NCBI GenBank assembly: GCA_958430865.1
Contig: CAUDNR010001713.1
Coordinates: 44,798 to 90,507 of the forward strand
From: Entrophospora sp. SA101
Taxonomy: Eukaryota > Glomeromycota > Glomeromycetes > Entrophosporales > Entrophosporaceae
Length of the DNA: 45,710 bases
Reading direction: 5' to 3'
How positions within the stretch are numbered: the stretch's first letter is position 1; each line of letters starts with the position of its first letter. The notes beneath the pieces were generated by a model, which saw only the letters and a list, made by a program, of their open reading frames with translations, had not been told where the DNA came from and did not search any database. Shown here piece after piece: positions 11,201 through 22,425 of this stretch. Made by a program: the position numbers and the translations under genes.

Positions 11201-14200
11201 AATTTAAAGAACATTTTTTGGAAGATACAGATTTACCCAGAATGCCTGTTAATTTATTATCAGGGATCATAGAAAAAGACGTTAACGCTTTAAATAGTTG
11301 GAAAAACAACAACAATAATAACAACAACAATGATGGCTATAATAATAAACTACAAATTCATAATCAAGACTTAGATCATAATCAAAATCTGCATCGTCAA
11401 AGATCTTCTTCAAGTAATCGTCTTATACCATCAGATGTTGATGCTACGATTAATACTGACAATATTCATGCTACTTCCATTACCACCACCACTAGCCTCT
11501 TAACACATTCATTGCCAATTACTGAACGACACCATCATCATCATCATCATCATCATTATCATCATAATTATAATAATCATAATCACAACTATAATCATAA
11601 TCACCGTAATAGTTATTATAATAATCAGCATACATTCTACACGATTAATAATAGACCTTCTAAATCTTCATTGTCATTAACAAGTTCAAAAAAATATAGT
11701 AGAGAAAATTTAAATGTTTTAAGTAAAGATGAAAACCATTATAATCACTTCACTTCAAGCTCAAGAACTATTGCAGAAGCAAACGCGAATCCCAATACCA
11801 CAGCCACCAATTACAATAGTAATAATAATATTACTATTAACAAAAAATCTTCGAGACAAAATACTTCAAACTACGCCAATAACACCAATAACAATTCATC
11901 ACCAAGACCAAGACGTTCTTCACATAGTAATATAAAATCATATTTCATGAAACATATTTATTCATCCGGAATCTCTCCCTCATCTAATAATTCCTCTTCA
12001 AAAACATTAAAAACATCAAAATATGACTCATTAAATTATTGGCCTGTGACAGAAAATCCGATGGTATTCGATTCACCTTCTTCCCCATCTATACCAAATT
12101 TTAATATCAATAATAGTAGTGGTAATGGTAACAATAACAGTTCTTCAAGTAATAAGTTCCCGGGTCGTTCATTATTTAAAGGTTCTGTTTTAAATGGTGT
12201 TATAAGTGGTATTAGCGGTAACAATAATACTGGGAGTAATAGTGGTGGTAAAAATGCTAAAAATAAAAGATCTAAACTTAATAAAATGAATAGTGAATCA
12301 GATTTAAGAAATTTAGAAAGGCTTTTAACAGAAAAATATAATCGTAGTCAAAGTCATAATCATAACTATGACTATAACTATAACAATAATCATAATCATA
12401 ATCACAATCACAATCATCGTAGTCATCACCATCAACAAGAACATCATAATCAACAAAATAATGGTAATAACAATGGTGGTAACAATGATAATGGTAGTAA
12501 TAATAATGAAAAAGTTTGTAGTAGAAGCTGTTCAGTATATACAACAAATGCAGACACTGATAATCTTATTGGAAAAGATGATATTAATAATATCATCGTT
12601 GAAAACATTCATCATCATCATCATTTTAATAATAACAATAGTAGTGATATTAATGGTAGTAATGGTAACAATGGCAACAATGACAATGATAACGATAATG
12701 ACGGTGCTAATAATAATCTTAGAGAACAATTGTTTCGTAAAATGGTTATAAAAAAAAGCTCAAATAGTAATATTAAAAAGAAACCAAGTATAAACACATT
12801 AATCAAATTTTCTAATGTATTTACACGTCCTAATGAGGTAATTAACTACTAATAAGATATTATTATTATTATTATTATTATTATTATCATTATAAATAAT
12901 TTATTTATTATTTTTTTTTTATCTTTTTTTTATCTTTTTTTTTTTTTGATGTGGGAAACCGTAATAATAGGGAACATCTCCTTCAAATGTTAATAATGAG
13001 TATTGTAACAATCAAAATAGCTTAGATGAACCATCCAAGCCTTTGCCTGAATCATTAAAAACTAAAGAAATTTACGAATCGTCACAAGATGGATTGATTA
13101 TTGAGTTGGTGGATGGAAGGTAAAAGCTATGAGATAATTGTTGTGATAAATTAACGAGTTGGCAAATATATCTTATTAAATATTTGCTTGTATGATAATT
13201 ATGATTTTATATAGTCCTCGAGTTCTTGCAGGTACCCTTGAGAAAATGTTATTAAGATTGGCTGATGAATATGAACAAGGTATATTATATAATTACTAAT
13301 ATTATCATGGTTATGATTTTTAAAAATAACATCTTCCTCTTCTTCTTCTCTTTATAAATTTTAGATAACGAATTTATTGATTGTTTTGTTTTAAGCCATG
13401 TGTTTTTTATCACTTCAGAAGATTTTCTTGAGAGTATGATAGCTCGATTTATCACAGAAAATAAAAACCCATTAATTCAAAAAAAGTATGCGTTTTTCAT
13501 TTTTCATTTTATCAAATAATTATATTTATTTATTTATCTATTCACCTATTTTATACTACTTTTAGAGTTTTGATTGTATTTGAACGATGGGTAGCAATAC
13601 AACCACAGGATTTTCTTATTGACTATAAATTATACGAGCGATTAATGGATTTTTTAAAAGATAATGTGATGAAGACAATAACTACTACTTCAATTACTTC
13701 AACTACCACCACAACAAATAATATTAGTTGTGGATTTCATGAAGAATTTGAATATATTCAAAGTGCTTTAGAAATGGAAAAATCACGACAAGTTCAAAGA
13801 AATCTTTTTTCAAAACGTTATTCTAATCTATCAATGTCATCATCATTTAATCCACAATCATCATCTCCGATGCTACAGCAGCAGCAGCAGCAGCAATCAG
13901 AACCTTCTTCTTCTTTATCATCATCCTTATTATCAACGTCCTCATTATCAACGTCCTCATCATCAACATCATCAACGTCTACTACTACAATACCATCATT
14001 ACCTTTAACAAAAAAATCATCAAATTGTTCAATTCCAATCCCACTGCAGATTCCAACATTGAATGATTCCTCACCATTATTAGAATTTGAACCTAAATCT
14101 ATAGCAAAATATTTAACATTGATGGATTATTGTGCTTTGAAATCTATTACATTCTTTGATTTCATTACTATTTGGTGGAAAAAACGTCAAACGTTTGAAA

Positions 14201-15400
14201 GTGGCGGTAGTAGCAGCAATTCGTGTACTAGTGACAATTCGAGTGTTGATAACAATGGTGGTGTAAATTTAAAAACATATGAAAGTCAATTGGATGCTTT
14301 TACGAGAAGATCTAACATGGTAAAATAATAAGCTTTTTTTTTTTTGAAAAAGTTGATATTTATATATATATATTTTATAATTAATTATTAATTAATATTT
14401 AGTTAAGTCATTGGATAGCTCATGAAATTTGTAGCTTAAAATCTGTAAAAGCAAGAAAGTTACTTTTACATAAATTCATTGAAGCAGCAAGGGTTAGTAT
14501 ATATCATCATTATCTATTTTTATTTTAAAAAAACTTTTGTTAATTATATTCTGATTCGCCGATATAAACAAACAGTATTGTAGAGAATGGAGCAATTTTC
14601 ATACAGCAATGTTTATAGCGCTAGCATTAAATTCACGACCAGTTCGCCGACTAGAGAAAACATGGGAATCATTGTCAAATCAGGATATTTTGAATTTACA
14701 AAATATCGAAGAATTAATTGATACATCTGGAAATATGAAAAATTATCGAAAAGCTTTAACAAATGCCAACAATAATAGGTCTCCTGTTGTGCCATTTTTC
14801 GCCACATTTTTAAAAGATTTAACATTTATTATGGAAGGTAATCCCACCTATTTACCACTTGGTCATCAACGAGAAGTAAAATTACGAAATCCATCAAATT
14901 TATCAACGTCAACGAAAGAGCATCAATCAGAAACCCAAGAACTCAAGTTATCTTCTTCAAATACGTCATTAAATACCGTATCATCATCAACAACAACACA
15001 GTTAATAAATTTTGAAAAATTTAGATTACTGGTAAAGAATGTTTATAAAATAATAAATTCTACATTGGAAATTTATTCTTTTTCAAATCAATTATCACGT
15101 TTACCACAATTTATCACGAACTGCAACTGTAACAACAATAATACTACAATATCTCACAATCACCACCATCATCATCATAATCGTTCAAATAGTAATAGTA
15201 GTAATAGTAATGTGGTTGCACCGTTAGATCATATAGGTGAAGTGATAGAAAGGCGTATGTATGCTGTTGCTGGTTCAATATTTAGTGGTAATTTGGCCTC
15301 TATTGCGTTATCGGATGGCGCAGAATTAGAAGCAGAGTTAATGGCATTATCCTTAAAAGCTGAACCTAGTAATAATCACAATAATAATAATAGCATATGA
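8260..15400 (+). CDS. Ras guanine-nucleotide exchange factor (Cdc25-type), 13 exons
   Basis: Predicted to load GTP on Ras-family GTPases at membranes. Exons: 8260-8823, 8920-9660, 9778-9880, 9965-10055, 10180-10193, 10301-10596, 10693-12837, 12971-13119, 13215-13279, 13365-13485, 13566-14319, 14403-14492, 14576-15400. All junctions are GT-AG and keep frame, giving about 1985 residues. Residues about 1352-1466 are a RasGEF_N domain (DGLIIELVDGSPRVLAGTLE, then FERWVAIQPQDF). Residues about 1605-1975 are the catalytic domain: EPKSIAKYLTLMDYCAL, LSHWIAHEICSLKSVKARKL, YCREWSNFHTAMFIALALNS, PVRRLEKTW. A Ser/Thr/Gln-rich insert with seven Gln separates the two. The first ~450 residues have helical, Leu-rich blocks. 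Exon 7 (~715 codons) is almost wholly Asn/His/Ser low complexity with a run of nine His. ATG 8260 is the first in frame. The domain assignment is firm; the N-terminal exon chain, including a 14-nt micro-exon, is a prediction. Confidence 0.9.
12858..12890. repeat. (TTA)n microsatellite in RasGEF intron 7
   Basis: Eleven TAT/TTA units just inside the intron between exons 7 and 8, followed by T-rich runs up to the acceptor. The right copy at 32964-32996 has equal length. Confidence 0.9.
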
Positions 15401-16022
15401 TATTATATATATATGTGATTATAGAGATGAATGGACCATTGATCAATTTTTATTTATTATTTTTGTATTTTATTTGTATTTTAGTTTGTTAATGGGTTTT
15501 AGATGTAATAGAAATATACAACTATAATACTATTATTCTTTTGTAATATATTTAATGAAATTAAAAAAAAAATTTTCTTTTTTAATTTAATCAATCTACC
15601 ACGATGTTTTTTGTTTACTTATTTGTTTATACGAAAAAAAATGACCCACGAGGTAAATAATAATAAATAAAGGAGGTAAGGAGGAGAAATGTTGACTCAT
15701 TGGTATGAAACTTTCAGTCAAATTAACAATAACATTAAATCAGAAAATTCCAGCTAATGAGCCATACTTCTTTTATTAATCGAGGAAAATCTGTGTAGAA
15801 GTGAACAAAACAAGGAAATAATGTATATATATATATTATACTTTATCCACTTACAATAATCAGTTTCCAGAGTACAAAGAAGAAAAATAAAAATTATGTA
15901 GATTTATCTATATATATATATAATTTTTCTTTTGGGAAAATTATGGGTTCATCATTGTCATGACAATGTTTTGAGCTATCCTGATTTAACACAAGAAAGA
16001 TCCTAATCTTGAAAATTATACT
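15401..16022. other. RasGEF-NSUN6 intergenic region
   Basis: A 622-bp same-strand spacer. AT-rich, with several TA runs (15826-15840, 15911-15922) and AATAAA-like sequence near 15663-15670 that could serve 3' end formation. The NSUN6 promoter should lie in the second half, but no specific element is recognisable. Mirrored at 29832-30453. Confidence 0.5.
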
Positions 16023-18124
16023 ATGATTTTAGATTATGCTCAAAATAATTTACAAGAACATTTGAGCGTTAATGAATTAAAACCAGTGAAATTTTCAGAA
16101 GAAATAAACAATTATTTTCTAAATTATTACAATTATAATAATAATAATGAAAAAATTGATGACAATGAAAATCAACAATGGAATGATATATGTTCTGCTT
16201 TAGCTATACCACCTTGTATGACTTATCTTCGTGTAATAAATCAAAGTTCAATAGATAAAATACAAAAAATTATTCAAGATATAGTTGACGAGGTAAGGAA
16301 GAAATTACCTTACATGTAATTTTTAATAGTAGTAATAATAATATCTATTGTACATTTTCTAAAAAAAAATTAAAGCAATGTAAAAAAAAGAATTGGTCAA
16401 ATATGAAAATCAAAAAACATTCAATTCTTCCTGATGTTTTATGTGTTCCAGTTAGAGGACCTTTTGATAATATCAAACCTTTTAAAAAAGAAGTTATTGT
16501 TGATGTTCATACTGGTGTTTCAATTCTTCGTGGTGCTGATGTTTTTGCAGTGAGTTTCATTTTATATGTGTGTGTAGTATGTATATATTTATGTATAATA
16601 TTAATTAAAAAAAATTTATGTATAAGCCAGGAGTTTTAGCAGCTCAGAATGGTAAAGATGTTAATTTCAATCAATTAATAAAATTTTTAGCCAAATAAAT
16701 TAATAACAAAAAAATTTAAACATTCAAAGTGGAAGCTAATGAAGATGTTGCTATAATGGTAAATAAATAATTTTATTTTTGGATGGAAAAAAGAATTATA
16801 TTATTTTTATATAACATTATTTTATATAATTGTTGTTATAAGGTTGATTTAGATGGTAAATGTTTAAGGGGATATTTAAAAAATTTTACTGGTAGAAAAT
16901 TATTTGTTGGAAATGGAAAGATGATTTTGGTTTGTCATTCATCCATCCATCCATCTGTACATTTATCTATATCATTAAAAATTTATTAATAAAAATTTAA
17001 CATGTGTATAGAGTCGAGATCAAATATTTCAAACTGATCCATCATTGATATCAGGAATAGGTGTACTAATGACACAACCAATCTATCGTACACCATCATT
17101 ATCAAATTTAAAATCCTTAATTTTTCTACAAAATCTACCAAGTATTTTAACTGGACATTTATTAAATTTAAAACCAAATCAACGTGTATTAGATATGTGT
17201 GCATCACCAGGTGGCAAAACAACTCATATAGCAAATCTTTTCTCCAACAACTATGGTAATAATGATAATCAAAAAGAAGAACAAAGGGATGCTTTAGTTA
17301 TAGCAATTGATAGGTCAGAAAAAAAATTAGAAAAAATTAGAAAAAATTGTAAAGATTGTAAAGTCAAAGAAAATCTTGTAAAGTGTTTTTGCTTAGATGG
17401 CACAAAAGCAGTACTTTGTCAACAAAAAGATATTGATGAATTTAGTTTTGAAAAGTTGTTGATGACGGAGTTGAGTGGCAATGATGATAATAATAATAAT
17501 AATAAGATTAAAGGATTCCCTCCAGAAAGTTTTGACCATATTTTGTTGGATCCTCCTTGTACTAATCTTGGTAAATATAAATATATATATATATATATAC
17601 CTTTCTTTTTTTCAAATAATAACATTTATTATATATTTTGTATATAAATAGGACAAAGACCAAGTTTTTCTGTTAATCATATAAAATTATCAACTTTAGT
17701 AGATACACAACCTGCTTATCAAAAAAAATTATTTGAATCAGCTTTTTCACTCTTAAAACCTGGTGGAACATTAATATATTCAACTTGCACGGTATATATA
17801 TGTGTGCGTTAATAAAAATAAAATTTTTTTATTTTAACATAAATATTTTTCATCTCTTGAACATAATAGATAAATCCATCCGAAAATGAAAAAATTGTAT
17901 CATGGGCATTACAAACCTTTAAAGGAAATTTAATTTTATTAGAACCTGAAATAAAATTGGGTAAACCAGGCCTTTTGAATGCTGGTTTAAGTGATGAGCA
18001 AAGAATGATGGTACAAAGATTTGATCCTAGTGCAAGTATGAAGATGAATGAAGAAGATGATTGTAATGATATTGGTGGAAAAACTATTGGTTTTTTTATT
18101 GCTAAATTAAAGAAAATAAAATAA
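16023..18124 (+). CDS. NSUN6: tRNA (cytosine-5) methyltransferase, NSUN6 type, 8 exons
   Basis: A SAM-dependent RNA m5C methyltransferase with a PUA domain. Animal NSUN6 methylates C72 in the acceptor stem of tRNA-Cys and tRNA-Thr, so a tRNA substrate is inferred. Exons: 16023-16292, 16376-16549, 16627-16651, 16730-16758, 16843-16929, 17012-17570, 17652-17791, 17870-18124. The product is about 512 residues against about 470 in human. The PUA domain is at about 105-205 (HSILPDVLCVPVRGPFDNI, GVSILRGADVFAPGVLAAQN). SAM motif I is VLDMCASPGGKTTH around 255-267. Motif IV is ILLDPPCTNLGQRPSFS with Cys378, and the STCT motif carries the presumed nucleophile Cys427; these match the PC and TC cysteines of NSUN6. 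FDPS near the C-terminus is also typical. Exons of 25 and 29 nt are needed to rebuild the PUA domain and give a gap-free fit to the human protein. Asn-rich insertions explain the extra length. The gene runs convergently into Atp10, with 60 bp between stops. Confidence 0.9.
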
Positions 18125-18184
18125 AATAACATATTTATTTCACATTAAAATTGAAATTAAAAATAAAAATATTCTCTTACATTT

Positions 18185-19593
18185 TTATTTGTTATTTTCA
18201 TCTAGATTTTTTATTAATTTTTTCATGGTTTCAATTTCCGAAACAGTTGCAAAACCATGTGCAGACCATCTGATCTTACAATTTTTATCTACCAAAAAAA
18301 TATATCCTCTTGATATATTATTTATCTCCAATGCTTCAAATAATGATTGATCATTACGGAAAACAAAAATATAATTATTCTTCAAAAATTTTTTTTTGGA
18401 AAAAATTAATTTGATTGATTTTTTCCTATAGTAATGATAATAAACATATTAATAAAATTAAGATACAGATACATACATGATGTGATTTTGGATATTGGCT
18501 GCGAATTGATGGAATAAATAATTTGAGAATCAATGATTTAAGAATATTTGTTTCAATGTTCATCTGTCCTTCATTATTTTATAAAATATATAAACCATTT
18601 GTTTAATAAAATAACTTTTTTTTTTTAAAAAGCAAAAATCTAATAAAAACAAAGATTTTTATTACCTCAATATACTGTATTTTGGAGTTATTTGAAAACG
18701 TTTCAAGGAATGGTTTAATGAAACTTTTTGATTGATCCTAAATCAAATAAACATATATAAATAAACATATATAAATAGACATATAAACATTTACATATTT
18801 AAATATGCATATCAGTCTGATTATTTGTGTGTGTACCTGTCCAAATCTATTAAAATACATGACAACCATAGAAATGTGACCTTTTAATAACTCTGTAGTG
18901 TTGACCTGTGAAGTTGACAATGATCTTGTTTTGATATTTGGCATATACAACGCATCCTTTTTTTAAAAATTAGGAAATCATTTAGGATTCTTGTATTAAT
19001 TTATTATTCTATCATGTATAATTTACCTCTGATTTATTAATTTCTGTACTAGCTTCCCATAATTTAATACCTTCTGTTCTTAATTGATGGAAATCTTTAA
19101 AAAATGAAGTTTTATATTCTTTGATTCTACAAATTTATTTAAAAAATAAAATTAATCTCTCTAAAATAATAATTATTGTTGTTGTTGTTATTATTATCTA
19201 TTAAGCATACAATTCATTTCTTTTTTCAAGATTTCCTTCTTTTGTAAATCTATATTTTAGTCCTTCCAGCAAAGTTTTTTTTTGAGTTTTTGTTTCTTCA
19301 AGCACCAAATTTGGTGGCTCTTTAACACCAATGATTTTTATTGGTGATCGTTTCAATGTTTTATTATTACTAGGATTATTATTTGTTGCTGTTGAAGTTG
19401 TTGTATTTGGATCATTATTGTTTTTTTCTTCAATAATTGATGACAATGATGATGATGATACTTTATTAAATTGCTTTATAGACGCAAAATATGTTAAATG
19501 ATGTCTTGGATGATGATTGTGGCAAAGATAAGAAAATTTAAAAGGCTTTTCAATGTATAAGATGGTTTTAATTACGGACTTTATCATTTTCAT
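18185..19593 (-). CDS. ATP10: Mitochondrial F1Fo ATP synthase assembly factor Atp10, 6 exons
   Basis: Atp10 is an inner-membrane-associated factor needed to assemble the Fo sector (it chaperones subunit 6 in yeast). Exons on the minus strand: 19593-19211, 19126-19027, 18956-18837, 18737-18666, 18563-18477, 18379-18185, all GT-AG and in frame, about 318 residues. The N-terminus (MKMIKSVIKTILYIEKPFKF) is basic, hydrophobic and poor in acidic residues, as in a mitochondrial presequence. An Asn/Thr/Ser-rich stretch follows before the conserved core: PIKIIGVKEPP, then LIKEYKTSFFKDFH, MVVMYFNRFGQ, and the C-terminal GYIFLVDKNCKIRWSAHGFA typical of the family. For the last exon the AAG acceptor immediately before AATAATTAT is chosen; the more upstream TAG acceptor leads to an early stop. 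It is tail-to-tail with NSUN6, 60 bp apart. Confidence 0.88.
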
Positions 19594-21212
19594 CTATCAA
19601 TTGGTAGGTAGGTTATACAAACATCATCATCATCATCATCGTGTTTGGTAATGATTAGTATAATTTTAGAAATGATTTACAAAGTATAAAATAAGGGATA
19701 ATTTTTTTTATTGGAATATATATATATGTGAAAATTTTACTTAAAATTTCAGCTGAATAGGTATGTATATATCTTTTTTATTTTTATTTTAGCCATTTTT
19801 GAAGCCATGTGTGTTGGGCATTTGAGAAGTCCCATGTGTCAGTTTAGGATTTCTGTGTGTCAGAATTGATTGTAACCATGTGTCAGCATTTAATACACAA
19901 GTCTGTGTGTCATCAATATTTCTATACCATTGGACTATATTTTTGTTATTTTCATATATTTATCAGACACTTCTTGAGCTTGTATTTGGAATTTATTTGC
20001 TTATCTTGAAAAATTTGATTTTAATTTAGATGCACTATCATATATCTTCATGAGAGTGATTCTACCTGATTATTAAGAATAGATTAAGGATAGATTAATT
20101 ATTTTGATTCATTGGATGGGAATTTGGTTTGATATATAGAAATACATCTATCATATTATATGAAGTCATATTCCTAAGTGGGTAAAAATTATAAATTTTC
20201 TTTTGTCATATGAAAAAATAGGGTAAAGAAAATGGATAATGTTTTCAAAATTTACTGTTAGGTTTTTCTACTACTCTATTATAATTATCCAGGATCCTGT
20301 ATATGCATGTAGAAATAGGTTGGTCACTTGACCCAATCAGGTACTTTTTGACACAATTAATTGAGTCATGAAAAACATATAATTGGGTCAGACACAATTA
20401 AAAACTGAGATTTTATGAATCAAGTCAAAGCTAAATAATTTTGGCAATATGTATGGTCCTGTAGCAGGTCCCTAAATTATTATAATTGAGGTAACATCCA
20501 GGCTATTAGTAAATTCTAGAGAGCTTTACCCAAAAATTTTGAAATTGTTTGCCCTTTTAAGCATGCAACATTTTTTCCCCTTTACCCATTTTAGCATATA
20601 ACATGGTCAAAAAGTAAAAGCTTCGCCCATATAAGACATGTAACTTCATATATAATCATTAAAAAAACAATTTTTTATTTTTAATATATTATCCAATGTT
20701 TTTTTATCTAAAGAATTAAAAAAAACCATATAATTGATGATGTTCTCCACTTATTTTTAATAAACCTATATCTAATATAATATTCTTAAAATAAAACATC
20801 ATTTGAAGTAATGCATGAAAGAATATTAATTTTTCAAATCCCAAAGAAGAAAATAAACAAAGTTGTAATGGGAAAAAAAAACTAACAGAAATATAAGACA
20901 ATATATCTATACAGTGTCTAAAATCTATGTGTGGAATGTGTGCTTTGAGCATAACAATTTATTTGTGCACAGTATAATTTTAGAGATGTGTACCATCCAA
21001 CCTCAATTTTTTATAAATTTATGGCTTAATGTACAAGATTCAGTTGGATCAAATAAAATATTAAATTATATATATTAATGCCAGTTCACAAATCCTTATG
21101 TAAAAAATCATTACTTTTTTTTTCACATTATTTTTTTCTGATGAACTTTTTCAAATATAAGATATCTTTTTATTTGCTCCATTCACATTAAAGCTTTTGA
21201 AAGTATTCAAAA
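19594..21212. other. Region upstream of Atp10, no gene recognised
   Basis: The first 100-300 bp should hold the Atp10 promoter. It includes a CATCATCATCAT tract just upstream of the start and a cluster of TGTGTCA repeats at 19807-19912. Farther on there are three loosely similar units at 20551, 20584 and 20625 (CCC-W4-AGCAT-AACAT). A 78-codon frame on the minus strand (20952-20716) has no protein-like features. The mirror is at 24642-26260. Confidence 0.4.
19807..19912. promoter_or_regulatory. Cluster of TGTGTCA-type repeats upstream of Atp10
   Basis: Alternating ATGTGTCAG and TGTGTGTCA units sit at about 19834, 19854, 19878 and 19904, with a half-unit ATGTGTG at 19807. Spacing is about 20-27 bp. 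They lie 215-320 bp upstream of the Atp10 start codon. This could be a transcription-factor binding cluster or a degenerate tandem repeat; no known site is recognised. Confidence 0.35.
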
Positions 21213-21416
21213 ATGGATAAGTTTGTTATTTGTGAAAATAAAGAAAAAAGTAATGAAAGATCCAAACAGGCAGTAACTACACAAAAGCAAAAAAATAAGG
21301 AAATAACCAAACAAGAATTAAATAAAGTATTGAAGATTTTGATCCAATTTGGTTACAAGTTTACTCTTGGCTTGAAAAAAGTGAAGACAGTAAGGGTGCT
21401 GACATATATTAGCTAA
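21213..21416 (+). CDS. Short ORF at the inner end of the left arm, probably a truncated gene
   Basis: Starts MDKFVICENKEKSNERSKQA in an AAAAATGG context and is Lys/Gln-rich. The last codons (from 21394) already lie in the transposon at 21394-22077, so the original 3' end is lost. The right-arm version differs here by substitutions and two single-base insertions, which change the frame to VCEDFDPIWLRV or to FGYEFYSWLEKSEDS. Those alternatives look more protein-like than the left version. I suspect a degraded transposase or zinc-finger-protein N-terminus, without firm evidence. Confidence 0.3.
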   Translation: MDKFVICENKEKSNERSKQAVTTQKQKNKEITKQELNKVLKILIQFGYKFTLGLKKVKTVRVLTYIS

Positions 21417-22077
21417 TATCATTACCCCCAGGTAAGACATTTTGATCACGTGTGTGAAAATCATTTGCCTTTTTAGGTATCAACAAAGCACAAGCAAAAA
21501 AAAAAGAATTAATTTTATTAATAAATCATACATTTTAAAAGCAACATCGGAGTAAAAAAAATTCCTTTTATAATATATTATGGTCTCTTGGAATTCCTGG
21601 GTATAATTTGCATTGGCTATTTCTTTGACAAAACAACCTATTTGGTTCAGAGTGTAATAAATCTTACTTATTTGAAAATTACAAACAATGCATCCTGCTA
21701 AAGGAAAATCTAAAGAACAAAACTCAAGGATTCTTGATGATTTCTCTCTTCTCAATCACAACAAAAGTGGCCTCTTTTTGACAAAATATATTTAAGGAAA
21801 TGTATATCAGATAAAGAATGATTAATTATAGCATTTATGTATATGAGAATGTGAGAACTAATTGCCATATCATCCTGTAGACAAAAAGTGTAATACAATT
21901 TTTTTTGTAAATGACAATTGGTTTGCATGTAGATCATTCCAAAATTAAAACACTCAATTCAAAATTATAAAAATGCAGATCTTTCAATGAAGCCATTATG
22001 ATCACGTTATTTATGAGATTATGTGTGACCTAAGATTTTCTGTTATCCTCTACCCCCTAAAATATATGTCAGCACCC
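21394..22077. mobile_element. PIF/Harbinger-like non-autonomous DNA transposon
   Basis: A 684-bp element with 17-bp perfect terminal inverted repeats (GGGTGCTGACATATATT at the left, its complement at the right end). It is flanked by a direct TAA on each side (21391-21393 and 22078-22080). A 3-bp TWA target duplication with GGG-starting ends is characteristic of PIF/Harbinger. The right arm carries the empty site at the same place (GACAG-TAA-TAGAA). No transposase or Myb-like frame is recognisable; a 91-codon minus frame (21755-21480) is open but unassigned, so the element is probably non-autonomous. Confidence 0.8.
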
Positions 22078-22085
22078 TAATAGAA

Positions 22086-22203
22086 AGGTGACAATGTTTT
22101 TTGAAAAGTATAAACAAAATTTATCAATTGTTTTATCATTTATTTTATTACTTATGTAAAATTGCCTCCACATTAGTTTGATAATAATGTGTGGTCAGCA
22201 CTA
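22086..22203. other. Left spacer between the PIF-like element and MITE M2
   Basis: Short AT-rich unique sequence, not matched in the right spacer. No feature is visible. Confidence 0.4.
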
Positions 22204-22425
22204 AGGTTTCTGGCCCAAACTGTTTTCTCAAAGCCCAAACTAGTTTGGCAATTTGGGCTTCTAGACACTTTTTATAAGCATGAACATTAAAAAACTATAT
22301 CAATCAACTTGTTTTAACTTAAACAATTTTAAAATAATTTCACCCAATTTCGGCTAATGACAAAAAGTAGTTTGGGTTTATAAAAAAGTAATTTTGCCCA
22401 AAGTATTGGGAAATTTCGGCTACTA
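22204..22425 (+). mobile_element. MITE copy M2, 3'-truncated, in left spacer
   Basis: Begins TA-AGGTTTCTGGCCCAAACTG, in the same orientation as M1, and aligns to it along its length with scattered substitutions and small indels. It ends at ..TTTCGGCTACTA, about 30 bp short, lacking the right terminal repeat. It lies about 125 bp beyond the PIF-like element, outside both arms. Confidence 0.8.

Larger units (their letters stand above)
1504..21393 (+). repeat. Left arm of a ~19.9-kb inverted repeat
   Basis: This arm is repeated in reverse complement at 24459-44350. Paired features all obey x + x' = 45854: for example the RasGEF start 8260 pairs with 37594, the Atp10 start 19593 with 26261, and short frames at 3444 and 20716 with 42410 and 25138. 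There is therefore no net indel from about 1.5 kb to about 21.3 kb. Interior stretches compared base by base (around 1.76-1.9, 2.1-2.2 and 21.2-21.3 kb) were identical. Differences appear in the outermost 250 bp (a MITE) and in the innermost ~100 bp. The outer edge coincides with the TA dinucleotide flanking the MITE. The inner edge coincides with the TAA target site of a transposon. The arm contains RasGEF, NSUN6 and Atp10. Whether the duplication is biological or an assembly product cannot be settled from sequence alone. Confidence 0.97.

Noticed and set aside
20716..20952. 78-codon minus-strand frame starting MLKAHIPHIDFRHC and its mirror at 24902
   Set aside because: No recognisable domain, Phe/Leu-rich from T-rich DNA, and no supporting splice or promoter context.
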